Assembly: GCF_014207255.1 (NCBI RefSeq)
Contig: NZ_JACHCZ010000007.1
Span: forward strand, 270,675 to 334,674
Direction: 5' to 3'
From: Pseudomonas sp. JAI120
GTDB taxonomy: Bacteria > Pseudomonadota > Gammaproteobacteria > Pseudomonadales > Pseudomonadaceae
Length of the DNA stretch: 64,000 nt
Shown here: one piece after another, positions 1-12,750 of the stretch
Position numbering within the stretch: position 1 is the stretch's first letter
Layout of the letters: every line of letters begins with the position of its first letter
Made by a program: the position numbers and the translations under genes
The notes under the pieces: model-generated
Seen by the model: the letters and a program-made list of their open reading frames with translations, nothing else
Databases searched by the model: none
Told to the model about the DNA's origin: nothing

Positions 1-1
1 A

Positions 2-1669
<1,668 letters not shown>

Positions 1670-1720
1670 GTTGGTCGCCCGGTTGACCGCTATCAAGCGG
1701 TGACTGGTAGGATGTCGCCG

Positions 1721-1740
1721 CGCGGGAGCTTGCTCCCGCG
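1721..1740. repeat. REP-like palindrome
   Basis: A perfect inverted repeat CGCGGGAG-CTTG-CTCCCGCG, just downstream of the dnaK stop. The form (GC-rich arms around CTTG) is like the repetitive extragenic palindromes abundant in fluorescent pseudomonads. It could protect the dnaK 3' end or act as a weak terminator, as no T-run follows. Membership of a genomic repeat family cannot be tested inside one window. Confidence 0.4.
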
Positions 1741-1892
1741 TTGGCGTGTCTGGGGTATGCGAATTTTTACAGCATGCGACAGCGTTCGGATGTTGGCGGT
1801 GTGATCGGGGATGCTCCTGCTTTCCGAGCAATAAATACCGCGTTTTTGGCCGGATCCCTGGCTAAAAAGTAGTAATGACCAGGATCGTTGAA

Positions 1893-1921
1893 TTGACGTG
1901 AGTTGGGTCCGGGCCTGTATT
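1893..1921 (+). promoter_or_regulatory. Candidate sigma-70 promoter for dnaJ
   Basis: TTGACG (1893-1898), a 17-bp spacer and TGTATT (1916-1921) form a plausible -35/-10 pair about 60 bp ahead of dnaJ. The -35 matches consensus 5/6 and the -10 4/6. It would let dnaJ be transcribed independently of dnaK. This is inference from pattern only. Confidence 0.35.
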
Positions 1922-1987
1922 GGGGCTCAACGAGTTTAGCCAGGCTCAGGAGGGTCTGGCTGAACGTCCTTAAGAGTGCAAAGACTT

Positions 1988-3112
1988 ATGGCAAAGCGTG
2001 ACTATTACGAAGTGTTGGGTGTGGAGCGCGGCTCCAGCGAGGCGGATCTGAAAAAGGCTTACCGTCGCCTGGCAATGAAGCACCACCCGGACCGTAATCC
2101 GGATAGCAAAGAATCCGAGGACATGTTCAAAGAGGCCAATGAGGCCTACGAATGCCTGTCTGATCCCAACAAGCGTGCGGCCTACGATCAGTATGGCCAC
2201 GCCGGTGTCGACCCTAGCATGGGTGGCGGCGGTGCCGGTTTTGGCGGTCAGAACTTCTCCGATATTTTCGGTGATGTATTCAGTGACTTCTTTGGTGGTG
2301 GCCGGGGTGGTCAGCGCGGTGGTGCCCAGCGTGGCAGCGACTTGCGTTACACCCTGGAGCTGAACCTGGAAGAAGCTGTACGCGGCACCAGCGTCAATAT
2401 TCGCGTGCCGACGCTGGTTAACTGTAAGCCGTGTGATGGTTCGGGTGCCAAGAAAGGTTCCTCGCCGATTACCTGCCCGACATGCGGCGGTATCGGCCAG
2501 GTCCGTATGCAGCAGGGTTTCTTCTCTGTGCAGCAGACCTGCCCGCGTTGCCATGGGCAGGGCAAGATCATTTCCGATCCGTGCGACTCTTGCCACGGCG
2601 AAGGCCGCGTCGAAGAGTACAAGACCCTGGCGGTGAAGGTGCCGGCGGGCGTGGACACCGGAGACCGTATTCGTCTGTCGGGTGAGGGTGAGGCCGGTGC
2701 TCAGGGTGGTCCGACGGGCGACCTTTACGTGGTGATCAATGTGCGCGAACACTCGATCTTCCAGCGCGACGGCAAGCACCTGTTCTGTGAAGTGCCGATC
2801 AGTTTTGTCGATGCAGCCCTGGGTGGCGAATTGGAGATTCCGACCCTGGACGGTCGGGTCAAGCTCAAGATTCCTGAAGGTACGCAGACCGGTAAGCAGT
2901 TCCGTATCCGTGGCAAGGGCGTAGCTCCGGTGCGCGGTGGCGGTGCTGGCGACTTGATGTGTCGTGTGGCCGTGGAGACTCCAGTCAATCTGGGTCGCCG
3001 TCAGCGTGAGTTGCTTGAGGAATTCCGCAGTTCGCTGGAGGGCGATGACACGCATTCGCCGAAAACCACTGGCTTTTTCGAAGGCGTGAAGCGCTTCTTC
3101 GGCGACCTGTAA
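1988..3112 (+). CDS. dnaJ: Chaperone DnaJ (Hsp40)
   Basis: Co-chaperone that delivers unfolded protein to DnaK and stimulates its ATPase through the J domain. The 374-residue protein has the J domain with the HPD motif at residues 33-35, a Gly/Phe-rich linker (about 75-110), four CxxCxGxG zinc-finger repeats (CKPCDGSG, CPTCGGIG, CPRCHGQG, CDSCHGEG) and the C-terminal substrate-binding domains. I chose the ATG at 1988 (MAKRDYYEVLG), the usual start; an in-frame GTG lies at 1976. The Shine-Dalgarno is weak. dapB follows after 10 bp and is probably co-transcribed. Confidence 0.98.
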   Translation: MAKRDYYEVLGVERGSSEADLKKAYRRLAMKHHPDRNPDSKESEDMFKEANEAYECLSDPNKRAAYDQYGHAGVDPSMGGGGAGFGGQNFSDIFGDVFSDFFGGGRGGQRGGAQRGSDLRYTLELNLEEAVRGTSVNIRVPTLVNCKPCDGSGAKKGSSPITCPTCGGIGQVRMQQGFFSVQQTCPRCHGQGKIISDPCDSCHGEGRVEEYKTLAVKVPAGVDTGDRIRLSGEGEAGAQGGPTGDLYVVINVREHSIFQRDGKHLFCEVPISFVDAALGGELEIPTLDGRVKLKIPEGTQTGKQFRIRGKGVAPVRGGGAGDLMCRVAVETPVNLGRRQRELLEEFRSSLEGDDTHSPKTTGFFEGVKRFFGDL

Positions 3113-3122
3113 GGAAGTGAGT

Positions 3123-3929
3123 ATGCGACGTATAGCCGTAATGGGCGCTGCCGGGCGCATGGGCAAGACGTTGGTCGAGGCGGTGCAGCAGCGCTCCCCG
3201 GCCTCTGGGCTGACCGCGGCGATTGTTCGTCCCGGTAGCACGTTGATCGGTGCGGATGCGGGTGAGTTGGCTTCGCTGGGGCGTATCGGTGTCTCATTGT
3301 CAGGTAGCCTGGAGCAGGTGGCTGACGAATTCGATGTGCTGATCGACTTCACCCTGCCGGAGGTGATGCTGAAAAACCTCGCGTTCTGCCGCAAGGCGGG
3401 TAAGGCGATGGTGATCGGTACCACGGGTTTGACTGCTCAGCAGAAGCAGTTGTTGGATGAGGCGGGTAAGGATATCCCCGTCGTCTTCGCCGCCAACTTC
3501 AGTGTCGGCGTGAACCTGTCGCTCAAGTTGCTGGACATGGCGGCGCGGGTGTTGGGGGATGAAGCGGATATCGAGATTATCGAGACGCATCACCGCCACA
3601 AGATCGATGCGCCGTCGGGTACTGCGCTGCGCATGGGGGAGGCTATTGCCGATGCGCTGGGGCGGGACCTGTCCAAGGTGGCGGTTTACGGTCGCGAAGG
3701 GCATACCGGAGCGCGTGCGCGTGAAACCATTGGTTTTTCGACCGTCCGCGGCGGTGATGTTGTGGGCGACCACACGGTATTGTTTGCTACCGAGGGTGAG
3801 CGCCTGGAAATCACTCACAAGGCTTCCAGTCGGATGACATTCGCCAAGGGCGCGGTGCGCGCTGCGCTCTGGTTGGAAGGTCGCGAGCCCGGTCTGTACG
3901 ACATGCGCGATGTGTTGGATCTGCACTAA
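3123..3929 (+). CDS. dapB: 4-hydroxy-tetrahydrodipicolinate reductase DapB
   Basis: NAD(P)H-dependent reductase of the diaminopimelate/lysine pathway in the cytoplasm; it feeds both lysine and peptidoglycan synthesis. The 268-residue protein begins MRRIAVMGAAGRMGK, whose GxxGxxG is the dinucleotide-binding loop, and contains the substrate/catalytic region HHRHKIDAPSGTA. I prefer ATG 3123, spaced 5 nt from an AGGAAG Shine-Dalgarno, over the in-frame GTG at 3117. It lies 10 bp behind dnaJ and is closed by a strong terminator. Confidence 0.97.
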   Translation: MRRIAVMGAAGRMGKTLVEAVQQRSPASGLTAAIVRPGSTLIGADAGELASLGRIGVSLSGSLEQVADEFDVLIDFTLPEVMLKNLAFCRKAGKAMVIGTTGLTAQQKQLLDEAGKDIPVVFAANFSVGVNLSLKLLDMAARVLGDEADIEIIETHHRHKIDAPSGTALRMGEAIADALGRDLSKVAVYGREGHTGARARETIGFSTVRGGDVVGDHTVLFATEGERLEITHKASSRMTFAKGAVRAALWLEGREPGLYDMRDVLDLH

Positions 3930-3940
3930 TCAGTAGCTAA

Positions 3941-3976
3941 AACGGGGCCCCAGGATTATCCTAAGGCCCCGTTTTT
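3941..3976 (+). terminator. Rho-independent terminator after dapB
   Basis: A stem of AACGGGGCC with GGCCCCGTT, whose loop is itself self-complementary (AGGATTATCCT), is followed by a T-run. It ends the dnaJ-dapB transcript. Confidence 0.9.
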
Positions 3977-4105
3977 ACCCGCTAAGCGACGTCCTGTCGC
4001 ATTCTCCTGCCTTTAAGGCTCATTAGCGGTGGACCAAAAAAGCCTTTTTCTGTAAGCTACAGCTTTAGTGTGTCCACTAAAAGCGCGCAGAATAATTCAG
4101 TGAAG

Positions 4106-4143
4106 AAGCGGGGTGACGTGTCCATACGTCACTCCGCTTTTTT
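4106..4143 (+). terminator. Leader terminator / candidate attenuator upstream of carA
   Basis: A roughly 14-bp stem (4106-4119 with 4126-4139, one G-T wobble) is followed directly by six T residues, ending 45 bp before the carA start. Because the dapB transcript already ends at 3976, a second intrinsic terminator here most simply acts inside the carA leader as an attenuator. A short upstream hairpin (CTGTA-AGC-TACAG, 4050-4062) and complementary GTGGAC/GTCCAC segments (4029-4034, 4072-4077) could form alternative structures. The terminator is seen; attenuation is inferred. Confidence 0.7.
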
Positions 4144-4188
4144 ACAACCTGCGATCGCCCTTTCAGGCTTTATTTACGGGAGGTCTTC

Positions 4189-5325
4189 TTGACTAAGCCA
4201 GCCATACTCGCCCTTGCTGATGGCAGCATTTTTCGCGGCGAAGCCATTGGAGCCGACGGTCAAACCGTTGGAGAGGTGGTGTTTAACACCGCCATGACAG
4301 GCTATCAGGAAATCCTTACCGATCCTTCCTACGCCCAACAGATCGTTACCCTGACCTATCCGCATATCGGCAACACCGGTACTACGCCGGAAGACGTTGA
4401 GTCTGATCGTGTCTGGTCGGCGGGTCTGGTCATTCGTGATCTACCACTGGTTGCGAGCAACTGGCGTAACACGATGTCGCTGTCCGATTACCTGAAAGCC
4501 AACAACGTTGTGGCGATCGCCGGTATCGATACGCGCCGCCTGACTCGCATCCTGCGTGAAAAGGGCTCGCAGAACGGCTGCATCATGGTCGGTGACAATA
4601 TTTCCGAAGCAGCGGCGATTGCAGCAGCGCAAGGCTTCCCTGGCCTGAAAGGCATGGACCTGGCGAAAGTCGTCAGCACCAAGGAACAGTACGAGTGGCG
4701 CTCCACCGTCTGGGACTTGAAGACCGACAGCCACGAAACTATCGAAGTGGCTGACCTGCCGTATCACGTGGTCGCATACGACTACGGCGTCAAGTACAAC
4801 ATCCTGCGTATGCTGGTCGAGCGTGGGTGCCGCGTGACCGTGGTGCCGGCGCAAACCCCAGCCAGCGACGTGCTTGCCCTGCAACCGGACGGTGTATTCC
4901 TTTCCAACGGCCCGGGTGACCCGGAGCCTTGCGACTACGCCATCCAGGCCATCAAGGAAGTGCTGGAGACCGAGATTCCGGTGTTCGGTATTTGCCTTGG
5001 TCACCAGTTGCTGGCGCTGGCCTCCGGCGCCAAGACCCTGAAAATGGGTCATGGCCATCACGGCGCCAACCACCCTGTGCAAGACCTGGACACTGGCGTT
5101 GTGATGATCACCAGCCAGAACCACGGTTTTGCGGTGGATGAAGCGACCTTGCCGAGCAATGTCCGCGCGATTCACAAGTCGTTGTTCGACGGTTCCCTGC
5201 AGGGCATCGAGCGCACTGACAAGAGCGCGTTCAGCTTCCAGGGCCATCCTGAAGCAAGCCCGGGCCCGAACGACGTAGCGCCGCTGTTCGACCGTTTCAT
5301 CAATGAGATGGCCAAGCGACGCTGA
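4189..5325 (+). CDS. carA: Carbamoyl-phosphate synthase small subunit CarA
   Basis: Glutaminase subunit that hydrolyses glutamine and passes ammonia to CarB for carbamoyl phosphate, the precursor of pyrimidines and arginine. The 378-residue protein has the CarA N-terminal domain and a class I glutamine amidotransferase with nucleophile C269 (FGICLGH) and partners H353 and E355 (GHPEAS). The start is TTG at 4189, preceded by a good Shine-Dalgarno GGGAGG (4178-4183) at 5 nt spacing; MTKPAILALADGS is the expected N-terminus. carB follows after a 104-bp gap. Expression is probably controlled by the leader hairpin upstream. Confidence 0.97.
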   Translation: MTKPAILALADGSIFRGEAIGADGQTVGEVVFNTAMTGYQEILTDPSYAQQIVTLTYPHIGNTGTTPEDVESDRVWSAGLVIRDLPLVASNWRNTMSLSDYLKANNVVAIAGIDTRRLTRILREKGSQNGCIMVGDNISEAAAIAAAQGFPGLKGMDLAKVVSTKEQYEWRSTVWDLKTDSHETIEVADLPYHVVAYDYGVKYNILRMLVERGCRVTVVPAQTPASDVLALQPDGVFLSNGPGDPEPCDYAIQAIKEVLETEIPVFGICLGHQLLALASGAKTLKMGHGHHGANHPVQDLDTGVVMITSQNHGFAVDEATLPSNVRAIHKSLFDGSLQGIERTDKSAFSFQGHPEASPGPNDVAPLFDRFINEMAKRR

Positions 5326-5332
5326 CTGAGCT

Positions 5333-5370
5333 GCCTGCGGGCGGCCCCTACCTTGGCGGCCCCCGCAGGC
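5333..5370 (+). other. Intercistronic stem-loop carA-carB
   Basis: A nine-bp GC-rich stem (GCCTGCGGG with CCCGCAGGC), extended by a further GGCC/GGCC pairing, lies in the gap between carA and carB. It has no T-run, so it may be an mRNA stability or processing element, or a partial terminator setting the CarA:CarB ratio. P. aeruginosa has an extra open reading frame at this place, as I recall; none is present here. Confidence 0.6.
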
Positions 5371-5429
5371 TCTTCGAAGATTGTTCAAGACGGCTTGCCG
5401 ACTGACCTGCGGATTTGAGTGACAAACCC

Positions 5430-8647
<3,218 letters not shown>

Positions 8648-8651
<4 letters not shown>

Positions 8652-9124
8652 TCAAATACCCAATGACCGTCCAAGGCGCCAAGGCCCTGGAAGAGGAGCA
8701 CGCCCATCTGACCAAGGTCGTACGTCCAAAGCTGAGCCAGGACATCGGTACGGCCCGCGAGCTGGGTGACTTGAAGGAAAACGCCGAATACCACGCTGCT
8801 CGTGAGCAGCAGGGTATGGTCGAGGCGCGGATCCGTGATATCGAAGGCCGTATGCAGAATGCGGTGATCATCGACGTCACGACTATTCCGCACACTGGCA
8901 AGGTGATTTTCGGTACCACCGTGGAGATCGCCAACGTTGAGACTGACGAGAGCGTGGTCTACCACATCGTGGGAGAGGACGAGGCTGACTTCAAACTCGG
9001 CAAAATCTCCGTCGGCTCACCACTGGCCCGTGCCTTGATCGCCAAGGAGGAGGGTGATGTGGTGTCTGTCAAAACGCCCGGCGGTGTGATCGAGTACGAG
9101 ATTGTTGAAGTTCGTCACGTCTGA
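8648..9124 (+). CDS. greA: Transcription elongation factor GreA
   Basis: Rescues backtracked RNA polymerase by stimulating transcript cleavage through the secondary channel. It is 158 residues, the normal length, with an N-terminal antiparallel coiled coil (acidic tip in the ARELGDLKENAEY region) and a C-terminal FKBP-like domain (SVGSPLARALI). It overlaps the carB stop by 4 bp, matching the carA-carB-greA operon described in Pseudomonas. Confidence 0.97.
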
Positions 9125-9129
9125 AAGGC

Positions 9130-9152
9130 GGCGCCCGCTTCGTGCGGGCGCC
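9130..9152 (+). other. Perfect hairpin abutting the next start codon
   Basis: A nine-bp perfect stem (GGCGCCCGC with GCGGGCGCC) around TTCGT ends one base before the ATG at 9153. No T-run follows, so it is not a standard terminator. It occupies the place where the Shine-Dalgarno of the next gene should be. Confidence 0.75.
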
Positions 9153-9557
9153 ATGCTTTGGCAGCTTGCCCAGATGCTTTGGGTGGGTGGTGTGTGGCTA
9201 TTGCATATTGGTGTATTGCCGGCGCTGGGCCTGATTGGCCTGGCCCCGTTGCTGATCGATGAGATCGATGGATTATTGAGTGCGCTGCTGGTGGGATTCG
9301 CGGCGGCGTGCGTAGCGCTTCAGGCGTTGGTGCTGGTCAAGGCTGAAGGCTTGGAGAGTTTGTGGCGGGATATTCGCGGCCAACTGCTGTTGATGGCGCT
9401 GTATGCATGTGCAATGTATTGCATTGTGCATGTCTGGCTGCCGGAAGCGTTGCGCTGGCAGCTATTCAGCTATCTTGTGCTAGGGTTCTCCGGCCTGGTG
9501 CTGGTTATACAGCCTGCTCCAGGATGGAGTGGCGGGGCGCGCGAAGCACGCCCGTGA
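9153..9557 (+). CDS. Small inner-membrane protein, function unknown (DUF4149-like)
   Basis: A 134-residue, very hydrophobic protein with about four predicted membrane spans: residues 2-25 (LAQMLWVGGVWLLHIGVLPA), 37-62, 77-97 and 102-122. The layout and greA/yhbY context fit the DUF4149-type membrane proteins found here in pseudomonads; function is unknown. The start is uncertain: ATG 9153 gives a natural first membrane segment but has no Shine-Dalgarno because a perfect hairpin precedes it, while an in-frame TTG at 9102 would overlap greA. Confidence 0.75.
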   Translation: MLWQLAQMLWVGGVWLLHIGVLPALGLIGLAPLLIDEIDGLLSALLVGFAAACVALQALVLVKAEGLESLWRDIRGQLLLMALYACAMYCIVHVWLPEALRWQLFSYLVLGFSGLVLVIQPAPGWSGGAREARP

Positions 9558-9566
9558 CCCTTTGTG

Positions 9567-9875
9567 TTACTTGAAGCGGTGTACGTTCGACAGTTGCTTG
9601 TTGACGCTGAAGTTCTTGCGATACAGCAGTGCCATCTTGCCGATGACCTGAACCAGGTCTGCTTTGCCAACCTTGCACAGTTCTGCAATGGCGGCCAGGC
9701 GCGCTTCGCGGTCAAGGATGTTGACCTTGATCTTGATCAGTTCGTGATCGCCCAGTGCGCGTTCAAGTTCGGCTAACACACCTTCAGTCAAACCGTTGTC
9801 TGCCACAATCAGAACTGGTTTCAGATGGTGGCCAATGGATTTGTACTGTTTCTTCTGCTCTTGAGTGAGCGGCAT
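9567..9875 (-). CDS. yhbY: Ribosome assembly RNA-binding protein YhbY
   Basis: A 102-residue single CRS1-YhbY (CRM) domain protein that binds pre-50S ribosomal particles. The N-terminus MPLTQEQKKQYKSIGHHLKPV and the VNILDREARLAAIAELCK region are typical. It is divergent from rlmE across a 105-bp gap, a pairing conserved in proteobacteria where both products act on the large subunit. Confidence 0.93.
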   Translation of the reverse strand: MPLTQEQKKQYKSIGHHLKPVLIVADNGLTEGVLAELERALGDHELIKIKVNILDREARLAAIAELCKVGKADLVQVIGKMALLYRKNFSVNKQLSNVHRFK

Positions 9876-9980
9876 AATCTGACCCCTGCGTCTGATCTTG
9901 TAAAAAGCGGCGGCCAGTTTACCCGAGCGAGTCCGGGACCGCCCAGTTAATCACGACCCGTTTTATTTTCGAGGTGGCCC

Positions 9981-10631
9981 GTGGCCCGTTCCAAAACTAG
10001 CCTTAAGTGGCTGCAAGAGCATTTCAACGATCCTTACGTCAAAAAGGCGCAAAAGGATGGCTATCGTTCCCGGGCCAGCTACAAGCTGTTGGAGATCCAG
10101 GACAAGGACAAGCTGATTCGCCCAGGCATGAGCGTTATCGATCTTGGCGCGGCCCCTGGTGGTTGGTCCCAGGTGACCAGTCGTCTGATTGGTGGTCAAG
10201 GTCGCCTGATCGCTTCCGACATCCTGGAGATGGACAGCATCCCGGACGTGACCTTTGTTCATGGCGATTTTACCCAGGACACGGTGCTCGCCCAGATCCT
10301 TGAGGCTGTGGGAAATTCGCAGGTAGACCTTGTGATTTCCGACATGGCCCCCAATATGAGTGGATTACCGGCCGTTGATATGCCCCGGGCCATGTTCCTT
10401 TGCGAGTTGGCGCTGGATTTGGCGGGTCGGGTGTTGCGTCCCGGTGGCGATTTCCTGGTGAAGGTGTTCCAGGGAGAGGGTTTCGACGAGTACCACAAGA
10501 ACATCCGCAAGTTGTTCGACAAGGTGCAGACGCGTAAACCTGACTCTTCCCGGGACAGGTCCAGAGAGCAATATCTGCTGTGCCGCGGCTTCCGCGGTGT
10601 CGAAGGCGCGGAGAGTGAAGAGCGTTTTTGA
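9981..10631 (+). CDS. rlmE: 23S rRNA (uridine-2'-O-)-methyltransferase RlmE (FtsJ/RrmJ)
   Basis: SAM-dependent 2'-O-methylation of the A-loop uridine (U2552 in E. coli numbering) of 23S rRNA. The 216-residue protein has the SAM motif DLGAAPGGWSQ, SDMAPNMSG and the VKVFQGEGF lysine region of the K-D-K-E tetrad. The start is GTG 9981 with GAGGTGG about 4 nt upstream. The C-terminus (after SSRDRSREQYL) is slightly longer than in E. coli. ftsH lies downstream after 191 bp, an order shared with E. coli. Confidence 0.96.
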   Translation: MARSKTSLKWLQEHFNDPYVKKAQKDGYRSRASYKLLEIQDKDKLIRPGMSVIDLGAAPGGWSQVTSRLIGGQGRLIASDILEMDSIPDVTFVHGDFTQDTVLAQILEAVGNSQVDLVISDMAPNMSGLPAVDMPRAMFLCELALDLAGRVLRPGGDFLVKVFQGEGFDEYHKNIRKLFDKVQTRKPDSSRDRSREQYLLCRGFRGVEGAESEERF

Positions 10632-10822
10632 GGAATTCGAGGAGGGCGATAGGTTTTTTTATATCGCTTTCGTCACGAAGCTTTACGAATATTGTGTAGT
10701 CAAAGTTTCACAAAGGGTTACAGACGGCGCCTGCCAGAGTTGTAGGTAATGTAGTAAGTTAGGCCGGTGAATATCATGCGAAGCGCGCGCCAGTAGCGGA
10801 GCTTGCTTCAGAGGGTAGTTAA

Positions 10823-12742
10823 TTGAACGATATGGCAAAGAATCTGATCCTGTGGTTGATCATCGCGGCTGTCCTCGTGACGGTGATGAACAACTTCTCC
10901 AGCCCTAACGAGCCGCAGACCCTCAACTATTCCGACTTCATCCAGCAAGTTAAGGATGGCAAGGTCGAGCGCGTAGCGGTTGATGGCTACGTGATCACCG
11001 GCAAACGCAACGATGGCGACAGCTTCAAGACCATTCGTCCGGCAATCCAGGACAACGGCCTGATCGGTGACCTGGTGGATAACCATGTGGTTGTCGAAGG
11101 CAAGCAGCCTGAGCAGCAGAGCATTTGGACTCAACTCTTGGTGGCAAGCTTCCCGATCCTCGTGATCATTGCCGTGTTCATGTTCTTCATGCGCCAGATG
11201 CAGGGCGGTGCGGGAGGCAAGGGCGGACCGATGAGCTTCGGCAAGAGCAAGGCGCGCCTGCTCTCTGAAGACCAGGTGAAGACCACCCTGGCTGACGTAG
11301 CGGGTTGCGATGAAGCCAAGGAAGAAGTCGGCGAGTTGGTTGAGTTCTTGCGCGATCCAGGCAAATTCCAGCGCCTGGGTGGCCGTATTCCTCGCGGCGT
11401 GCTGATGGTCGGCCCTCCAGGTACCGGTAAAACCTTGCTGGCCAAGGCGATTGCCGGCGAAGCCAAGGTACCGTTCTTCACCATTTCCGGTTCTGACTTC
11501 GTCGAAATGTTCGTCGGTGTCGGTGCGAGCCGAGTTCGCGATATGTTCGAACAGGCCAAGAAGCATGCGCCATGCATCATCTTCATCGATGAAATCGACG
11601 CCGTTGGTCGCCATCGTGGTGCTGGCATGGGCGGTGGTCATGATGAGCGTGAGCAGACCCTTAACCAGTTGCTGGTCGAGATGGATGGTTTCGAAATGAA
11701 TGACGGCATCATCGTCATCGCGGCGACCAACCGTCCGGACGTGCTCGATCCTGCGTTGTTGCGTCCAGGCCGTTTTGACCGTCAGGTCGTGGTTGGCTTG
11801 CCGGACATCCGTGGGCGCGAACAAATCCTGAAAGTGCACATGCGCAAAGTGCCGATGGGCGACGACGTTGCACCGGCTGTGATTGCCCGTGGTACCCCGG
11901 GGTTCTCGGGTGCTGATTTGGCCAACCTGGTGAACGAGGCTTCGCTGTTTGCAGCCCGTACCGGCAAGCGCATCGTTGAAATGAAAGAGTTCGAGCTGGC
12001 GAAAGACAAGATCATGATGGGCGCTGAGCGCAAATCCATGGTCATGTCCGAAAAAGAGAAGCAGAACACTGCGTATCACGAAGCGGGTCACGCCATCGTG
12101 GGGCGCGTCGTGCCTGAGCATGACCCGGTCTACAAAGTGTCGATCATTCCTCGTGGTCGTGCGTTGGGTGTCACCATGTTCCTGCCGGAAGAGGATCGTT
12201 ACAGCCTCTCCAAGCGTGCGCTGATCAGCCAGATCTGCTCGCTGTACGGTGGTCGAATCGCTGAAGAGATGACCTTGGGCTTCGACGGTGTGACCACTGG
12301 GGCTTCCAACGACATCATGCGCGCCAGCCAAATTGCGCGAAACATGGTGACCAAGTGGGGCTTGTCGGAAAAACTCGGTCCTTTGATGTACGCCGAGGAA
12401 GAAGGTGAAGTATTCCTGGGGCGTGGCGGCGGTGGTCAAAACGCCAGTTTCTCCGGTGAGACAGCCAAGCTGATCGACTCTGAAGTGCGCAGTATCATTG
12501 ACCAGTGCTACGGGACGGCCAAGCAGATTCTGACCGATAATCGCGACAAGCTGGATGCAATGGCTGATGCGCTGATGAAGTACGAGACCATCGATGCGGA
12601 CCAGATCGACGATATTATGGCCGGTCGAACGCCTCGTGAGCCACGCGATTGGGAAGGCGGCTCGGGCACCTCTGGCACTCCGCCAGTGGTTCAGAACGAA
12701 CGTCCTGAAACCCCAATCGGTGGCCCGGCAGCTGACCATTAA
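10823..12742 (+). CDS. ftsH: ATP-dependent zinc metalloprotease FtsH
   Basis: Membrane-anchored AAA+ protease that degrades unassembled membrane proteins and short-lived regulators. The 639-residue protein has an N-terminal membrane segment (about 7-24), a periplasmic domain, a second span near 110-128, Walker A GPPGTGKT at 197-204, Walker B IIFIDEID, an SRH region, and the zinc-binding HEAGH at 419-423. TTG 10823 is preferred because GAGGGTAG (10811-10818) is well spaced to it; the ATG at 10832 would leave a 14-nt gap. folP follows 8 bp downstream. Confidence 0.97.
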   Translation: MNDMAKNLILWLIIAAVLVTVMNNFSSPNEPQTLNYSDFIQQVKDGKVERVAVDGYVITGKRNDGDSFKTIRPAIQDNGLIGDLVDNHVVVEGKQPEQQSIWTQLLVASFPILVIIAVFMFFMRQMQGGAGGKGGPMSFGKSKARLLSEDQVKTTLADVAGCDEAKEEVGELVEFLRDPGKFQRLGGRIPRGVLMVGPPGTGKTLLAKAIAGEAKVPFFTISGSDFVEMFVGVGASRVRDMFEQAKKHAPCIIFIDEIDAVGRHRGAGMGGGHDEREQTLNQLLVEMDGFEMNDGIIVIAATNRPDVLDPALLRPGRFDRQVVVGLPDIRGREQILKVHMRKVPMGDDVAPAVIARGTPGFSGADLANLVNEASLFAARTGKRIVEMKEFELAKDKIMMGAERKSMVMSEKEKQNTAYHEAGHAIVGRVVPEHDPVYKVSIIPRGRALGVTMFLPEEDRYSLSKRALISQICSLYGGRIAEEMTLGFDGVTTGASNDIMRASQIARNMVTKWGLSEKLGPLMYAEEEGEVFLGRGGGGQNASFSGETAKLIDSEVRSIIDQCYGTAKQILTDNRDKLDAMADALMKYETIDADQIDDIMAGRTPREPRDWEGGSGTSGTPPVVQNERPETPIGGPAADH

Positions 12743-12750
12743 GGTTTGAA

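Larger units (their letters stand above)
1670..1987 (+). other. dnaK-dnaJ spacer with REP-like palindrome
   Basis: This 318-bp stretch has no gene. It holds a small hairpin at about 1685-1702, a perfect 20-bp palindrome at 1721-1740 (8-bp GC-rich arms around CTTG) resembling Pseudomonas REP elements, and a candidate dnaJ promoter at 1893-1921. A strong Shine-Dalgarno-like AGGAGGG at 1948-1954 lies too far (about 33 nt) from the dnaJ ATG to serve it, and no start codon follows it at a normal distance. Confidence 0.5.

Noticed and set aside
4070..4192. 40-codon frame in the carA leader
   Set aside because: It starts with GTG without a Shine-Dalgarno and runs through the terminator hairpin; kept only as a possibility in the findings.
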